Part shown: positions 21,087 through 33,045 of the stretch, one piece after another
How the letters are laid out: every line of letters begins with the position of its first letter
Numbering within the stretch: position 1 is the first letter of the stretch
The notes under the pieces: generated by a model
The model's database searches: none
What the model was told of the DNA's origin: nothing
What the model saw: only the letters and a program-made list of their open reading frames with translations
Assembly (NCBI GenBank): GCA_035578175.1
Contig: JAQMRL010000002.1
Coordinates: 95,954,748-96,018,747 of the forward strand
Length of the DNA stretch: 64,000 nucleotides
DNA from: Catonia carolina
Taxonomy: Eukaryota; Arthropoda; Insecta; Hemiptera; Achilidae
Reading direction: 5' to 3'
Program-made: the position numbers and the translations under genes

Positions 21087-21689
21087 CATAGAATATTAAA
21101 TCGATGGAGGGAGCACATAGAGAGAATACCTGAGGGAATGATCCCCCTCAGTGATTTACAATATAGACCGGGGTGAGAGAAATGTTGGGAGGCCACGCAA
21201 AAGATGGCAATAATTTAATAGTTTGTCACTGTTGTGAGTCGGAACAGGCGAAAGCCTAATCCTTGATTGTGAGAAGAGGAAAAAGAAGAATAAAACATCA
21301 GAAAGTATTATTTGACATCATTACTCATAATGGAAATTTTGTTAGATGTGTTTTCAGAATTGTTATAAAAGAAGATCGTGTTTCCCAACAATTAAATAAT
21401 ATTTTGGGAAATACTATGAAACGTATTATTATGGAATAACCTTTATAGTAAGTTAATAACAACATAAAAACATAGTTAGGTAATAAAGAGTTAAAAGATG
21501 AGTCATGAGGAAGTTTCTCTGTTAATAACTCCATAGTATTTCTTGATTTATTACGGTTTTAAGTAGATCCAGTTTTTATTTCATGCATTGTAATAAGGGA
21601 AAGTATCGTTACTAGAATTATAATTATTTACTCGAAATAAATTAACTTCTGCTGCCGTGTTAAATAATATAGGCCTACTAAAGAAATCA

Positions 21690-21966
21690 AACTTTGAAGG
21701 AAGTTCAACAGGATCTGCAGGACCTGGATATCTCAGAGACACAGATTTTGAACAGAGAAGAAGGATATAAGATCAAAAATCCAAACACGAAATTTCCAGA
21801 AGTACCTAAAAGGCAGACAAACAGACATTGGACTGTGGAGGATAGGGCGAGAGTGTCGCAGAGGATGAAGAACTACTGGGCAAATAAGAGGAATAACTAG
21901 GGATCTTCTATAAATCGATTGATTTTGCTCCAATGAGGGCCTAAAAAAAGAAAAAAAAAAAAAAAA
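21690..21966 (+). mobile_element. LINE 3' end with A-rich tail
   Basis: The 68-codon frame gives VQQDLQDLDISETQILNRE, then KFPEVPKRQTNRHWTVEDR and MKNYWANKRNN before the stop. This is a conserved C-terminal tail of RTE/CR1-like LINE proteins. A run of A with few G (21,942-21,966) forms the 3' tail. The 5' part is missing. Confidence 0.7.
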
Positions 21967-22021
21967 GAGAATACATCTCACATCAAGAATCTGGTATTGT
22001 TTAAAACAATATTTACACGAT

Positions 22022-22196
22022 TACACCTTCGTGGCATAGTGGTTAGCGTGACAGCCTAGAAACCGGAAGGATTCGATTCCCGGCTAGAGTTTGAAAATTT
22101 TAACAGGTTAAAAATCCATTTACAGTTCGAAAATCCACAGTAGTCGTTAATGACCTAGATTATGATGCTACCTTGAATAAAAAAAACATAAATTTG
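22022..22196 (+). mobile_element. SINE family 1 copy
   Basis: A box gtggcatagtggttagcgtg and B box aggattcgattcccgg are well kept, followed by gctagagtttgaaaatttta and the tail gtcgttaatgacctagat. It has one of the best-preserved internal promoters of the family in this window. Confidence 0.8.
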
Positions 22197-22719
22197 AAAA
22201 AATAAAACTAATATATAAGTTTGAAAAAGTCATGGACAAAAATAAAAATTTGAATTTACACTCGACTGAAAAAGTGACAAAGAACAAATAGGCTTCTTGT
22301 AACTTATACGAATACATAACAATTTCAGGTAGGGAATGAGGTCTTAATAATGCAGAGAAAGCAAAAAGGAGAGTGACATTTACCTGAAGTGACCAAGGGA
22401 AACTGAACAAATACTTTGATCAGAAAAATCAAGTTAGAATAAAGACAAACACATTTTCAATTTCAAAACGGATTCCTTGCCGAATCTTCGCTGGTTTCGA
22501 ATAAAATCTTGAAAAAATATTAAAATAGTTTTTAAATAAGAGCAGCCTCTGCGTGTTTGTCTGCATATCTAATTTTAAAATGAATTAAATGATATTGGCT
22601 AAAATGAATTACTAATTCAAAAATTTCTTTAAAGTAATACCTTTCGAATTTGTTTTTTTATTGGATGCCTACATAAGCTTTGGGTAGTGCGTAGATAATA
22701 ATATGAGGTAATATTACGA

Positions 22720-22802
22720 TGAAAATATATCAAATCCGACCAGGAATCGAATCCGGGACCCCTGGCATTGAAGTTAGTTGCGCTGACCATTACAACTACG
22801 AA
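22720..22802 (-). mobile_element. tRNA-like SINE head
   Basis: On the minus strand gttgtaatggtcagcgcaac (A-box region) precedes ggattcgattcctggtcgga (B box). It differs from family 1 in the anticodon-arm region. The tail could not be delimited. Confidence 0.6.
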
Positions 22803-22984
22803 CAAAACTTGATTTCACAATCAGAATAGTGTGCTTTTTGTCGATAGGATGAATAACAATAGTTTAGATGAAAACAATGGTTTAGCATTCATAGAGTTGT
22901 AAGGAAGTAATAACTTTCAGATTCATGTCGCTTAGCCAGTATTTAAATATTCGACTGAATATCCGTAGTTCTATCTCTCATGAG

Positions 22985-23215
22985 TATTAAAAATTAACAC
23001 AGAACTTTCAGTCTATCGGGTGGTTTAGGCAGTAAAGGTTTTTTAACTATTAGACTGAAGGTCCTCAGTTTTATATCTGGTTAAGATCTGTAAAAGAATA
23101 ACACATTAAATCAACTGTCATTTTTGCCCATTGGGGTCAACTAATAATCAATAGTTGAGGCAATATTAAATACATAAAATTGACCATATAGTCAAATAAA
23201 ATTATACGAATAAAT
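22985..23215 (+). mobile_element. Candidate SINE
   Basis: It has a tRNA-like start (ggtggtttaggcagtaaagg), a weak B-box-like ggtcctcagttttatatc and a body containing ggggtcaactaataatcaat. It is a single copy in this window, so the family is unproven. Confidence 0.35.
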
Positions 23216-24204
23216 AAATTTATTAATACTATTTCTCACAACGATATTTGTCGATAGTTTGTACCAGTCTTCTATCGTTGTTATAATTAATTTTTTCAAT
23301 ATCTGTTTACTCGAACAAATAAGTGAAAATTTTAATTTAATTTTTAATTATAAAAACAAATTAGTTGACAGTTAAAACAATTATTAGAATTATTATTAAA
23401 AAAAAATTTGTGTTCTGAATTAAAAAAGTTTGTGCCATTCCTAAATGAGAGTTTACAGGCAGGCAAGCGGCGGTAAAGTTTTGTTTATTTTATTTGAGTT
23501 TCCGTCAACATTTAATTTAATATTCGTTGCAACTAGAATGTGTGTGTGGTTTAATTTTCCCTACAAGTTATGGAAAATTTTAAAGCAGGACAGTGAAATT
23601 TGAGGGAAGTGAAATATTTTGCAATATGAGGTTGTTCACCCAAATATATTTAATATTACCAGACTAAATAAATTAACTTCGTTTTGTTTAAACTTTTTTT
23701 AACGAACCTATGCTGACTCAAAATACGGTTTTATGATAAAATTTAAAAAAAAAAGTAGTAGGCTTATAGTCGTCAATTTTTTCTGTCTTTTTTAAAGCGG
23801 TACAAAAATGTGGGATACAGAGCCTTTGCTGGGCAATTGTGCTTTTGTGTGATAAAAATTTCCAAATGCTAACCAGGAATCTAGTTTGTGGCTTTCATTT
23901 TTACAGTCAGAACTCTACCAATACACCATTAAAGCAGGAAACTCAATTTGTATTAATGAAAATTGTTTTTGACTGCTTGTTAAGGTAATTGTTATCGGTA
24001 TAAAAGTCATTGGCTGTATTTTGGGCGCCATTCTCGGGAATAATGTTAACCTGAAGTAACCGTGGCAGGTATCATGATAAATCATTAGGTTCATTTTACA
24101 ATACTACATCTTTTAACATGTGCGGTCATTTACAGATTAACTACATCCATTTTTGATATTTTGTATTCTGGGGAACAATTTTCAGTAGAATCTTCTATCT
24201 TCTA
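23216..24204. other. AT-rich, nothing recognised
   Basis: No gene, RNA or repeat boundary was recognised. Confidence 0.35.
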
Positions 24205-24560
24205 TCTTTGAGGCGTGGGAACAAAAAAACCCAAAAGCGGAGAATCCAGACAGCGAGATGAGATTTCTTCAAAGAACTAAGGGGTGTACATGTTTGAACA
24301 GAATAAGGAATGAGGAAATCAAGTCAGAATTGGGTATTTAAAACTTGAACGAAAAGATAAAGGATTATCGCCAAAGTTAGAGATAGCACATAGTAAGGAT
24401 GTCAGATCACAGGGTTCATAATCGGGTACACGGTATGCTCCAGAAGGTAAAAGGGATGTCGGTAGACCTAGGAGAAGATGGAGATAGATGATATAGTTTG
24501 TGAGTTCGGAACAGACAACGGCCTAATCCACGGTTGGAAGAAGAAGAAGAAGAAGAAGCT
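24205..24560 (+). mobile_element. RTE-like LINE 3' end with GAA tail
   Basis: The translation gives EMRFLQRTKGCT, then LNRIRNEEIKSELGI, NLNEKIKDYR and, near the end, RNRQRPNPR. Stops and frameshifts interrupt it. It ends in (GAA)n at 24,538-24,559. The first blocks match the family region before the GRPRRRW motif. Confidence 0.7.
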
Positions 24561-24689
24561 ATCTTTGTAATTTGTATAAAAAATACAAGTAAGACTAACG
24601 TAAGCGACAAACCAAAAAATTGGTAGATATTTTAATTTTATTATAACTCTATGGAAAATCTACCGATTTACATAAAAATGTCAAGGGAC

Positions 24690-24858
24690 CGCCTTCATGG
24701 TCCATCGTTTACGCTGCAAAGCGGAAGGTTCCTGGTCTGATTCCCGGTGGGATCTGAAAAATTATTACAAGTGTAAACCCACCGTTGCAACCCAACGTAG
24801 TCGCTAATCACCACATTGTTGATCCGACTTTATAATAAACTAAATAAAAATAAATTCT
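24690..24858 (+). mobile_element. SINE family 1, diverged copy
   Basis: A B-box-like ggtctgattcccggtgggat is followed by aaacccaccgttgcaa and the tail gtcgctaatcaccacattgt. The A box is poorly kept. Confidence 0.65.
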
Positions 24859-25334
24859 ACTGAAGTATTCTATTAAGTAATCTAGTAAAGTACTTTGGAA
24901 CTGAAGTAGACATTGCACTGGTAAGTAGGGCTACTTCATAAAAGGTTAAATACAATTTTTATTCATTCCTCGATACTATTTGGCTAACAAGACGTAGCGC
25001 AGACTGGAAAGATTTTGTTTGCAGACAGTCTTCTTAAAGGCGATGGTTAGTAGCTACGGGAAAGCGTATTTAGGAAGTCAAAATCTCGGACGGTCAAAAC
25101 CGTCCTCGAGCATGTCAGACTCCCGATTTTCATGCCTTCTAATGTCAGGTCTGAAGGTTTTAGGTCTAATGTTGTTAGTAATAGCTACAGTTAATAGCTG
25201 CTTAGTCATAGGTAGCGACGGAAGTCAGCCATAAAATGAAAATCTGTATTAGATGCATAATCATAAAACAGGATTGTAAAATATATTAATAAATTCTTAA
25301 AAAACATATTAGGGATGTTATATAAAATAAATCC

Positions 25335-26112
25335 TGAAGTCTTCTTCTTCATGTAGCATCTCCATTACGAAGGTGTGCTAGCATCATGGCAATCCTGACC
25401 TTGGAAACTGTAGCTCTAAATAGGTCGATGGATGACAAATTAAACCACTCTCGCAGGTTCCGTAGCCAGGAGGTTCTTCTTCTTCCAACCGATCGTTTGC
25501 CCATAATCTTTCCCTGGATGACAAGATGAAGGATTTCATATTTTTGACCTCTCAAGACATGGCCGAGGTACACCAGCTTTCTCTTCTTGATTTCGATCAT
25601 CACTTCCATTCCCTTCTGCATCCTCCTTAGGACTTCCATGTTTGTGACTCTCTCTGTCCAAGATATTTTGTGCATCCTTCTGTAAACCCACATCTCAAAG
25701 GCCTCAAGTCTTCGTTCACATTGCCTATTGGTAGTCCAGGCCTCTGCACCATAGTACAGCACCGGAAAGATGTAACACCTCAGCACACGAATTCTCAAGT
25801 CCAGACTCAGATTGTGGTTACACAGCATCCTCTTCATTTTCACAAATGCGGCCCGGGCTCTCTCTATGCGGATTTTGATCTCAGTAGAGTAATCAAGGTT
25901 ACTGTTCACCGTCATACCAAGATAGCTGTACTTCATAACTCTTTCCAACTGCTCTCCCTCCACATACAGGTGTTCGTCATGTGGGATCACATTCTTGGTG
26001 ATGACCATGCACTTTGTCTTCCTTGTGTTGAGGGTGAGACCAAAATGTTGGCTGGCTTCAACAACCTTATTCAGGAGTTCCTGGAGATCCTGCATTGTTT
26101 CAACCAGCCTGA
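25335..26112 (-). mobile_element. RTE-like LINE, 5'-truncated, long open 3' coding region
   Basis: The copy keeps the C-terminal 250 or so codons of ORF2 and a short 3' tail (GAAGAAGAAG near 25,340). It starts abruptly in coding sequence near 26,112, the usual result of incomplete reverse transcription. A plus-strand ORF at 25670-26146 is its antisense shadow. The absence of stops suggests a fairly recent insertion. Confidence 0.85.
25349..26095 (-). CDS. LINE ORF2 C-terminal part (post-YADD RT thumb to C-terminus)
   Basis: The 248-residue open frame contains FGLTLNTRKTKCMVI (the region following the RT active site), YSYLGMTVNSNLDYSTEIK, LRCYIFPVLYYGAEAWT and KISWTERVTNMEVLRRM. It closes with YLGHVLRGQKYEILHLVIQG, KRSVGRRRTSWLRNL and MMLAHLRNGD. 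It lacks the endonuclease and the YADD catalytic box, so it is inactive alone. The clade is RTE-like by overall look. The listed ATG is internal. Confidence 0.85.
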   Translation of the reverse strand: MQDLQELLNKVVEASQHFGLTLNTRKTKCMVITKNVIPHDEHLYVEGEQLERVMKYSYLGMTVNSNLDYSTEIKIRIERARAAFVKMKRMLCNHNLSLDLRIRVLRCYIFPVLYYGAEAWTTNRQCERRLEAFEMWVYRRMHKISWTERVTNMEVLRRMQKGMEVMIEIKKRKLVYLGHVLRGQKYEILHLVIQGKIMGKRSVGRRRTSWLRNLREWFNLSSIDLFRATVSKVRIAMMLAHLRNGDAT

Positions 26113-27290
26113 AGTAAAAGAAAGTAATTTGATAAACTATATCTGAAATTATTGACCCTTTAGTTTCTAAAGGTAATAACCTAAAACTTACTTTTACATC
26201 CGGTTTTAAAACTTTACAGTAATAGTTTATCGCGATTTCAAATCTAATTTAAACTTACATCAGTTTTCACAAAGTTTTATTATACAATTCTTTCTATTTT
26301 ATTGCAGTTTTATTAGTATAATAACAAGAAAAAACTCTATACAATATGAACGGTTTTTTAGTATGATTTAAAAGGTTTATAGGTTTTACGAAAAACCAAT
26401 AAATAAATCTATCTGTTGTAGTAATAGGTACTATTGAAAAATTTCAATAGAGTTGTAACAGTGTTATACGATATAAATCAGGAAATACAATGCAATTGAC
26501 TTTATAAATTAACAAAGAAAAAATTAAGAAAAATTTGGTCGAACAAAATCAATTCAGGAAACTAAAAATAACAGGCTCAAAAGAAACCTTGAAATTTGTT
26601 GGACGGTTTGCGGAACTAGATTGACCTAGATGTAGGTCAAACAGAAAATAATATTATAAAAATATAACATACGTTTAAGTAAGTTGTGTATACATAAATA
26701 CTACAATCTTATGGACATTAAGTAGTGCGAAGGTCAATAGAAAGTAGTCGGTAAATAATTTTATAACGTCGATAATCAGCGTTGTTGCACGTTCACACGT
26801 ATCATGTATTATTTAGATTGTACATGCATAAAACATGTTCACTAACTTTGATACAATTACTACCCGTACATTTTTAAAGGTTATTGTAATAAAAGATAAA
26901 AGTACTGAAAATCCTTTAACTTTTCTGGCTAATTTTCTACTGAGCATTTTTTTATATTGTTTTTAATAATTGATATTTACTTATGAATTACCCTTGGCAA
27001 ACGCTTAACATGTTCAAAAAGCATAAAACTAAAAAGATCGACAGTAACACACAGTGCGAGCTTCTTAAAAGCGTCGATGGTTGGGCAAAAGTATTGATCC
27101 GATTTCATTCATTCATAAGTAATCTTCCTTAACTCTGAATTCTTTTGGGGTTTAAAAATTGATTTAAGCTTGAGATTCAACAAGACAAACTTATAAGTAG
27201 AAAACCTACCTATATTTTTATTTTTTATCTGTTTTTGTCTATCAGAACTGCAAGGTATTTTCAAAAATTGCAACCGATTTAGTAGACTAT
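26113..27290. other. AT-rich, nothing recognised
   Basis: No gene, RNA or repeat boundary was recognised. Confidence 0.35.
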
Positions 27291-27292
27291 TA

Positions 27293-28217
27293 CGAGGTGG
27301 GGCTATTAAATAACGAGACTGACGTTGTAAAAATGTTAATTTTAATTTTATACATAATCACTTATTGTCATACTTCAATATACACTCCTTCTCTATCCCT
27401 ACAACGCTCCATGCGAATTTTACATTGTTGGAAACAGCGCTGGAAGTCATCTTCTGTCAGCTCCATCAGGACACATGCCGCTTTCTCTTTTACAGCTTCC
27501 ACAGACTCAAATCTTGTCCCTTTTAATGCAGATTTTATCTTAGGGAACAGGTAGAAGTCACGAGATCTAGTGAATAAGATGGATGTTTTAACACTGAGAT
27601 GCTGTACTTGGCTAGGAACTTCTTGACAGAAAACGCGGAATGAGCTGGCGCATTGTCTTGGTGGAGAACCCATGATTTGTCCTTCCACATTTCGGGGCGT
27701 TTTTGCCTTACTCTTTGATGTAGTTTAGAAAGTACCTCAAGGTAGTAGTATTGGTTAATTGTTTGACCTTCAGGAACCCAGTGAAGGTACAGAATCCCAT
27801 GGATATAAAAAAAACAATCATCATTGCTTTAAATTTTGACTTTGCTCATTCGAGCTTTTTTGGCTCTCGGTGAAGTTCGGCTCTTCCAGTGTATGGATTG
27901 GTGCTTTGTTTCCGGTTCATAAGTAAAAACCACGTTTCATCACATCTTATTATCTTCTACCTGTTTCCTAAGGTGAAATCTGCATTAAAAGGGATAAGAT
28001 TTGAGTCTGTGGAAGCTGTAAAAGAGAAAGCAGCACGTGTCCTGAAGGAGCTGACGGAAGATGACTTCCAGCGCTGTTTCCAACAATGGAAAATTCGCAT
28101 GGAGCGTTGTAGGGATAGAGAAGGAGTGTATATTAAAGGTGACAATAAGTGATTATGTATAAAATTAAAATAAAGTTTTTTACAACGTCAGTCTCGTTAA
28201 TTAATAGCCACACCACG
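27293..28217 (-). mobile_element. Palindromic mariner derivative, copy 2
   Basis: The ends cgaggtggggctatta (left) and cgtggtgtggctatta (inward from right) are flanked by TA at 27291-27292 and 28218-28219. The minus strand carries the C-terminal half of a mariner transposase from the CDETW region on (27.96 down to 27.37 kb), with HQDNAPA and DFYLFP. The right ~262 bp (27,956-28,217) is a plus-strand copy of the transposase C-terminus. The internal junction differs from copy 1. A short deletion before the DFYLF motif shifts the frame, so it is non-autonomous. Confidence 0.88.
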
Positions 28218-28219
28218 TA

Positions 28220-30515
28220 TGTTGTGTATACGTACATCTGACATTTAGATGTAGTGCTTCATCAACAAATTGATAATTGGAAAGAATTCCTCAAAAGAAT
28301 TTAAAACATTTGTTGAAGGAAAACGAATAAGAATTATTTACTCCTACAGAAACTTTTGTAAAGATGTTGTATGAAAGGCTTATAACATGTAGACTGGAAT
28401 AAGGTATGTAAGACTGTTGGAGTAAAGATAGGGGTTGTATAAAATTTATGGGAAAATACTACGGTAACCGAAAATTTCTATGCTACAAAATAGTACCTTT
28501 ACTTGTCACTTTTAAAGCTAACATGAATCTTAATTTTATATTACCGCTGAAATATGTATAAAAATAAGTTTTTAACAACAAATTAATGTACTGCAGTAAT
28601 TTTTTTCTTTAAATTGTTGTATTTTTACCTTAAGAGAGCACCGGTGCACATAAAAATAAGTAATTCTTGGGTTTTAGCACTTACATCGTCGTCCATTATA
28701 AATTAGGCTGTAATTGAGTCGATCAGGCGTTCTCTAACATAGAGTGTTAAAGTCCCACTTTAAAACTGACAAAATTGTGAAAATCTAACAATCCTAAATA
28801 CAAAAAATCAATTTTTTCCTGAGATGTATGGTGAATTCTATAACATTTTATGTATTGCTACATTTCATACAGTTATATTTCGTTGGTAAGTACTTTTTAT
28901 ACTTTTTCATAAATAAATGTTATTGTTCTTTTATACGTGTTGGTCAAACTGATTCTTCGTAATGGAAAAAAGCAGCTGATATTTTATTGTTTAGTGGTGT
29001 GTGGTTTTTGTTCTTTTCAACAAAATAGCATAATCAATTTTTCCTTCTAAACTTTAACGCCCGTTTTAATTGTTAATTACTATCTAAGATTTTTGCTTTA
29101 AATTTTCATAATTAATCAACTATATTAACCTTTAACTTGTATTTTTTGAATAATGTGGATAGGGTAAGAAAACAAAGTAATGTTTTGTAAATGATTTTTA
29201 GTTCAGCAGCTCAGGCTTTGTTTTAAAAGTTCTTTAAACATTTATAAAAATCTAAAAAGGATGTCTTACAAGATAAATTAAAATGAAGTCTTTATTAATG
29301 AAATATTCACGACGTTATCTCAGATAGTTTCAGAGATAAATGAGTACCCAACTTTACATTAAAAGACATAGGGTTCACTAGTCTCCTTAGATTTCGTTGT
29401 ACGTAAAACAATTATTTTAAAGTAACGTTTTACGCCACTATCAAAGAATTTTTTGGGAGGCAATATACCATTTTTATTTCATTAAATAAAAATGGTATCT
29501 TTTAACGAAATAAAATTTAAGAAAATTTTAATGAATAAATTTTCTTCACTTGTTGATTTTAGGAAATAATTATGAATCTCTTAGTACAATAATTGTTTTT
29601 AAAATTTCTGATCTATATTTTTAAAATCTAATCTACCGCTAGTCAACGTTCTGTATTATTTTGTTATTGAACTTGTGTTTGTTTGTTATAAACGTAGAAT
29701 CTCTTGCACTTTACAAAGAAAAATGTAGCGACTCCATTTGTCTGGGGCAAGTCCTCAAAAACAAATAAATTGATGATTATTATTATTATAATTGCAATAC
29801 CATTTTAATCATCTTATTGGCCATGAACTGTTGTAACTCAATAATAAAACAGTTAATACAATTCTTGATATCTTGCTTCAATATTTCAATTTGTTGAAAT
29901 GAGAAAGTTTTATACTTTAATTTGATTAAATTTTGAATTTATTGCTAAGAAAATAAAAAAAGTAAATAAAATAAATTTTGTCTAGGAAAATAAATTTCAT
30001 TTAAGATAAATTTTACTTGCTTTGTAATTGAAAAAGGTGTGAAAATGAATGTCTTTGTACTGATGAATTCTATCTTGACTGAAATGAGTTGTACTGCGTA
30101 CAAAACATTTCCATTGAAAAATAAAATCTTTGCAGAGATTCTAATCGAGTTTATTGTCTGAGATGTTAAAAGAACCCGAGAAACAATTTAAGTAAACGTA
30201 CAGTTTATAATGCCATCTAAATTACATCTATGAAATCTTCGATATAATTGTCCAACTTCCGAGTTCGTCAAACTAAAAGTAGGTTAAAACTTTTCACAGT
30301 GGTATTAATCTCTTTAGGATTAGAATTTTGAAGCGAAAGTAAAAGTTCGGCAAGACAAATAATCTCATCTACTTGTTTAGTAACATAAAAAACAGGTAAG
30401 CGGTACGATAAATTGAATTTTATTTTAATGGTCTATTCTTTTTAGAGCTCCATAAAGTACTCTTATTACAACATGCGTAAAATTTTTCGCAAAGTTTTAC
30501 AAATTTTCTCTTAAA
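28220..30515. other. AT-rich, nothing recognised
   Basis: This is about 2.3 kb without coding signal or repeat hallmarks that I can see. A short inverted pair occurs near 29,467-29,515 (accatttttatttcatt and aataaaaatggtatc). Confidence 0.35.
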
Positions 30516-31175
30516 TGTTGAATGAATTGTAATTAATTTTGAATTACATTTCTCTGAATTTATTGGAATTGAATTTGAGCTTACTAACCATTGAAAATTT
30601 AACTCACACAAATATGTGTAATATAAGTGATATGCAATCTTCCTAAGAAATTTAATGTTATCAAAAATCAATAATAAATTTACCCGAATTAAAGGTGTAT
30701 AGACCTACATTAACTTCCACATAATACATATTTATAACATAATTTAATAGTACAAGCGCGTTTCTGTATACATAATATGTGTTGCTGTTTAGGTCAGCAG
30801 CCGAAGGGCTGTTTGAACCTCTAGAGGCTTTACTAAGTAAAACGAAAAGTGAGATGGTTTACCATTGCCTTACTCACTGAGTGGAAAAGCATGCTTAACA
30901 GCTCATCAGTTCCTCTGAAATGTATCTACTTTCCACCTTGCAAATAACACCTTCACTTCATTCACAACTAGGTCTGGCTGTATAATCAAATTCACTTCTC
31001 TCAGAGGAGATAACTCTGATTAATGTCTTTTACACCTCTGCTTCATCTCTTCTTAAATGCTTCAGTCATATAATTTGCTGATCATGTGATAAGAAACAGA
31101 ACTATTTTTGTAGCCCCGAAACCAGCAGATCGGTGCAAAATTTAATACTCCACCTGCCTGTTATGGGAATATACT
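30516..31175 (+). repeat. Composite repeat: AT-rich unit plus repeat E copy 4
   Basis: Positions 30516-30780 match 16337-16604, and repeat E follows from 30781 (gttgctgtttagg) to about 31172 (cacctgcctgttatgggaat). After that point the two loci differ. It is the second example of the same composite. No clear TSD was found. Confidence 0.8.
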
Positions 31176-31737
31176 ACTTATTTTATTTATTTATTTTATT
31201 TAGTAAAATATAGCTACATTAAAATTATAATTCATGACTATACTAAGCTATGTACAATATTTTAAACTAAATATACTTATACGCAAAAACTCTTCTTCAC
31301 AAAGAGTTCTGTTCGCGCATAGAAGTATACAGAACAAAAAAATTAATTCACTTAAATACTTATAACTACTATAAAATTACTAAGTTAAATTACTATTGTA
31401 TTTGTATAAGGGTTTAATTACTATAGTTTAAATCATATGAATGAGCGAGCTTGTACGTAACAACCGACGTTCCCAGATTTAGATTGGAGTAAGTGGAATA
31501 TGAATGGTCTGAGGGAGATTATGAGATAAAATACTTCTCTGATACTTTTTATCTCTTTACTGCATATCATTATAAGTGGTTATCGATTCAGTTGTGTTTC
31601 CTAATATTGTAAATGATAAATTGTGCAAATTACGCGTGAATTTAGTTGTAGTCGTGGTATACAAACATTGAGTTTCTTATTTTTTTCTTAATTTTTCATA
31701 CTGGTTATTTTGTGAAGGCTATTACTAAATTATTATT
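31176..31737. other. AT-rich, nothing recognised
   Basis: No gene or element boundary was recognised. A (TTTA)n-like run lies at about 31,182-31,205. Confidence 0.35.
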
Positions 31738-32174
31738 AACTTATTGTAATGTTGTTGTTTAGGTCAACAGCCGAAAGGCTGGTTTAAATCTCTAGAGGTT
31801 TTACTAAGTAAAAACGAGGAGTGAGGTGATTTACTAAGCTATGCCTTCCAACTCAGCCTTCCTCGCTGAGTTGAAACAGTATACTTATCAGCATGCCAGG
31901 TCCTCCGAAAAGTACCCACTTTCCACCCTGCAAATGACACCTTCACTTCATTCACCACAGGATCTGGCTGTATAGTAAAATTCATTACTCTCAGAGGAGA
32001 TAACTCTGACTAGTGTCTTTTACACCTCTACCTCTACTGTTCTTAAATAGTTCAGTCATATAATTGGCTGACTATGTGATAAGAAACATAAATATTTTTT
32101 CTAGCTCTTGGACCAACAGATTGAGCTATTAATTTAACACTCCACCTGCCCTTTATGAGCAAACTTATTGTAAT
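31738..32174 (+). mobile_element. Dispersed repeat E, copy 5, 13-bp perfect TSD
   Basis: The 411-bp body (31751-32161) lies between two perfect copies of aacttattgtaat at 31738-31750 and 32162-32174. It starts exactly at gttgttgtttaggtc and ends after cctttatgagca. This is the best evidence for the ends of the family and for retroposition-like integration. Confidence 0.93.
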
Positions 32175-33045
32175 AGATACTTATAAAGTCAGTGGTTACA
32201 CTAAACGGTCTCGTGGTATTCTAATGTTTGTTAAATATCATATTTATTTATTTAATTTTGCTGAACGTAATTAAAAATGTCAAGAACAGACAAAAGGTGG
32301 TTGTAGCAGTAGTACTGACGGGGGAAAAATACCAACGAGTCAACAAAATGGAACTTATAAAACTGGACTTCTTGTATACATAATTAATATTACAGAGCTA
32401 AAATCCGGCCCGAGAAACAACTTTGACTAATTTAGCAGACCGGGTAAAGTGACAAATCAGACAGCTCTGTGATTGGACGAAAAGCTAGAATTCCCGTGAT
32501 TTCAATAATAGTTACATTCCAATTTGAAGAAAACAGTAAACAAAAACCTCGTTTATCCAAAGTCGATGGGACCAGCCCTTTTCCGATAAACTGAATTTTC
32601 AGTTTTTTACCATAATTAATCTACAGCCTATTAGAAGCATCAAGGAATTTATCGGAATGAAAAAATACTTCTGAGATTTTTAAAGGATATAATTTTTAAA
32701 GAATTTTTAAAGGTTATTGAACTAATTTCACAAAATAATACAAAATTGCATAGACCCGCACAGTGTGTTGTCTTTATGGCTAAGACTGGTGAACATTATT
32801 GTTCTATGTAGATTTTCACTTTAAAACTAACGTATAATATGATATGTTAACGTATAACAAAAACAAGACATCAACGTCTATACCGTACCACACATCTTAT
32901 CGTTTGGGACTATCAGTCAGGTGTCAATTATGTCTTGTATTGCGAAGAAACACCGTTTAGGCGGGTGACTTTGTAAGATGACTAGCTGATATAAACAACA
33001 TATAACATCAGTGGGTGTCTGGTTACACTCGAACATACAGCTAGA
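32175..33045. other. AT-rich, nothing recognised
   Basis: No gene, RNA or repeat boundary was recognised. Confidence 0.35.

Larger units (their letters stand above)
20217..21290 (+). mobile_element. Second RTE-like LINE 3' end, interrupted by a Helitron
   Basis: LINE-like sequence at 20217-20321 (RFRMVGRNKM in one frame) resumes after the Helitron at 21087 with RWREHIERIPEGMIPLS, DLQYRPG and GRPRKRW. It ends in an A/G-rich tail near 21,275-21,290. It lies in tandem with the preceding LINE end. Confidence 0.6.

Noticed and set aside
25670..26146. 158-codon plus-strand ORF
   Set aside because: It is antisense to the clear LINE ORF2 at 25349-26095, which has the conserved motifs.
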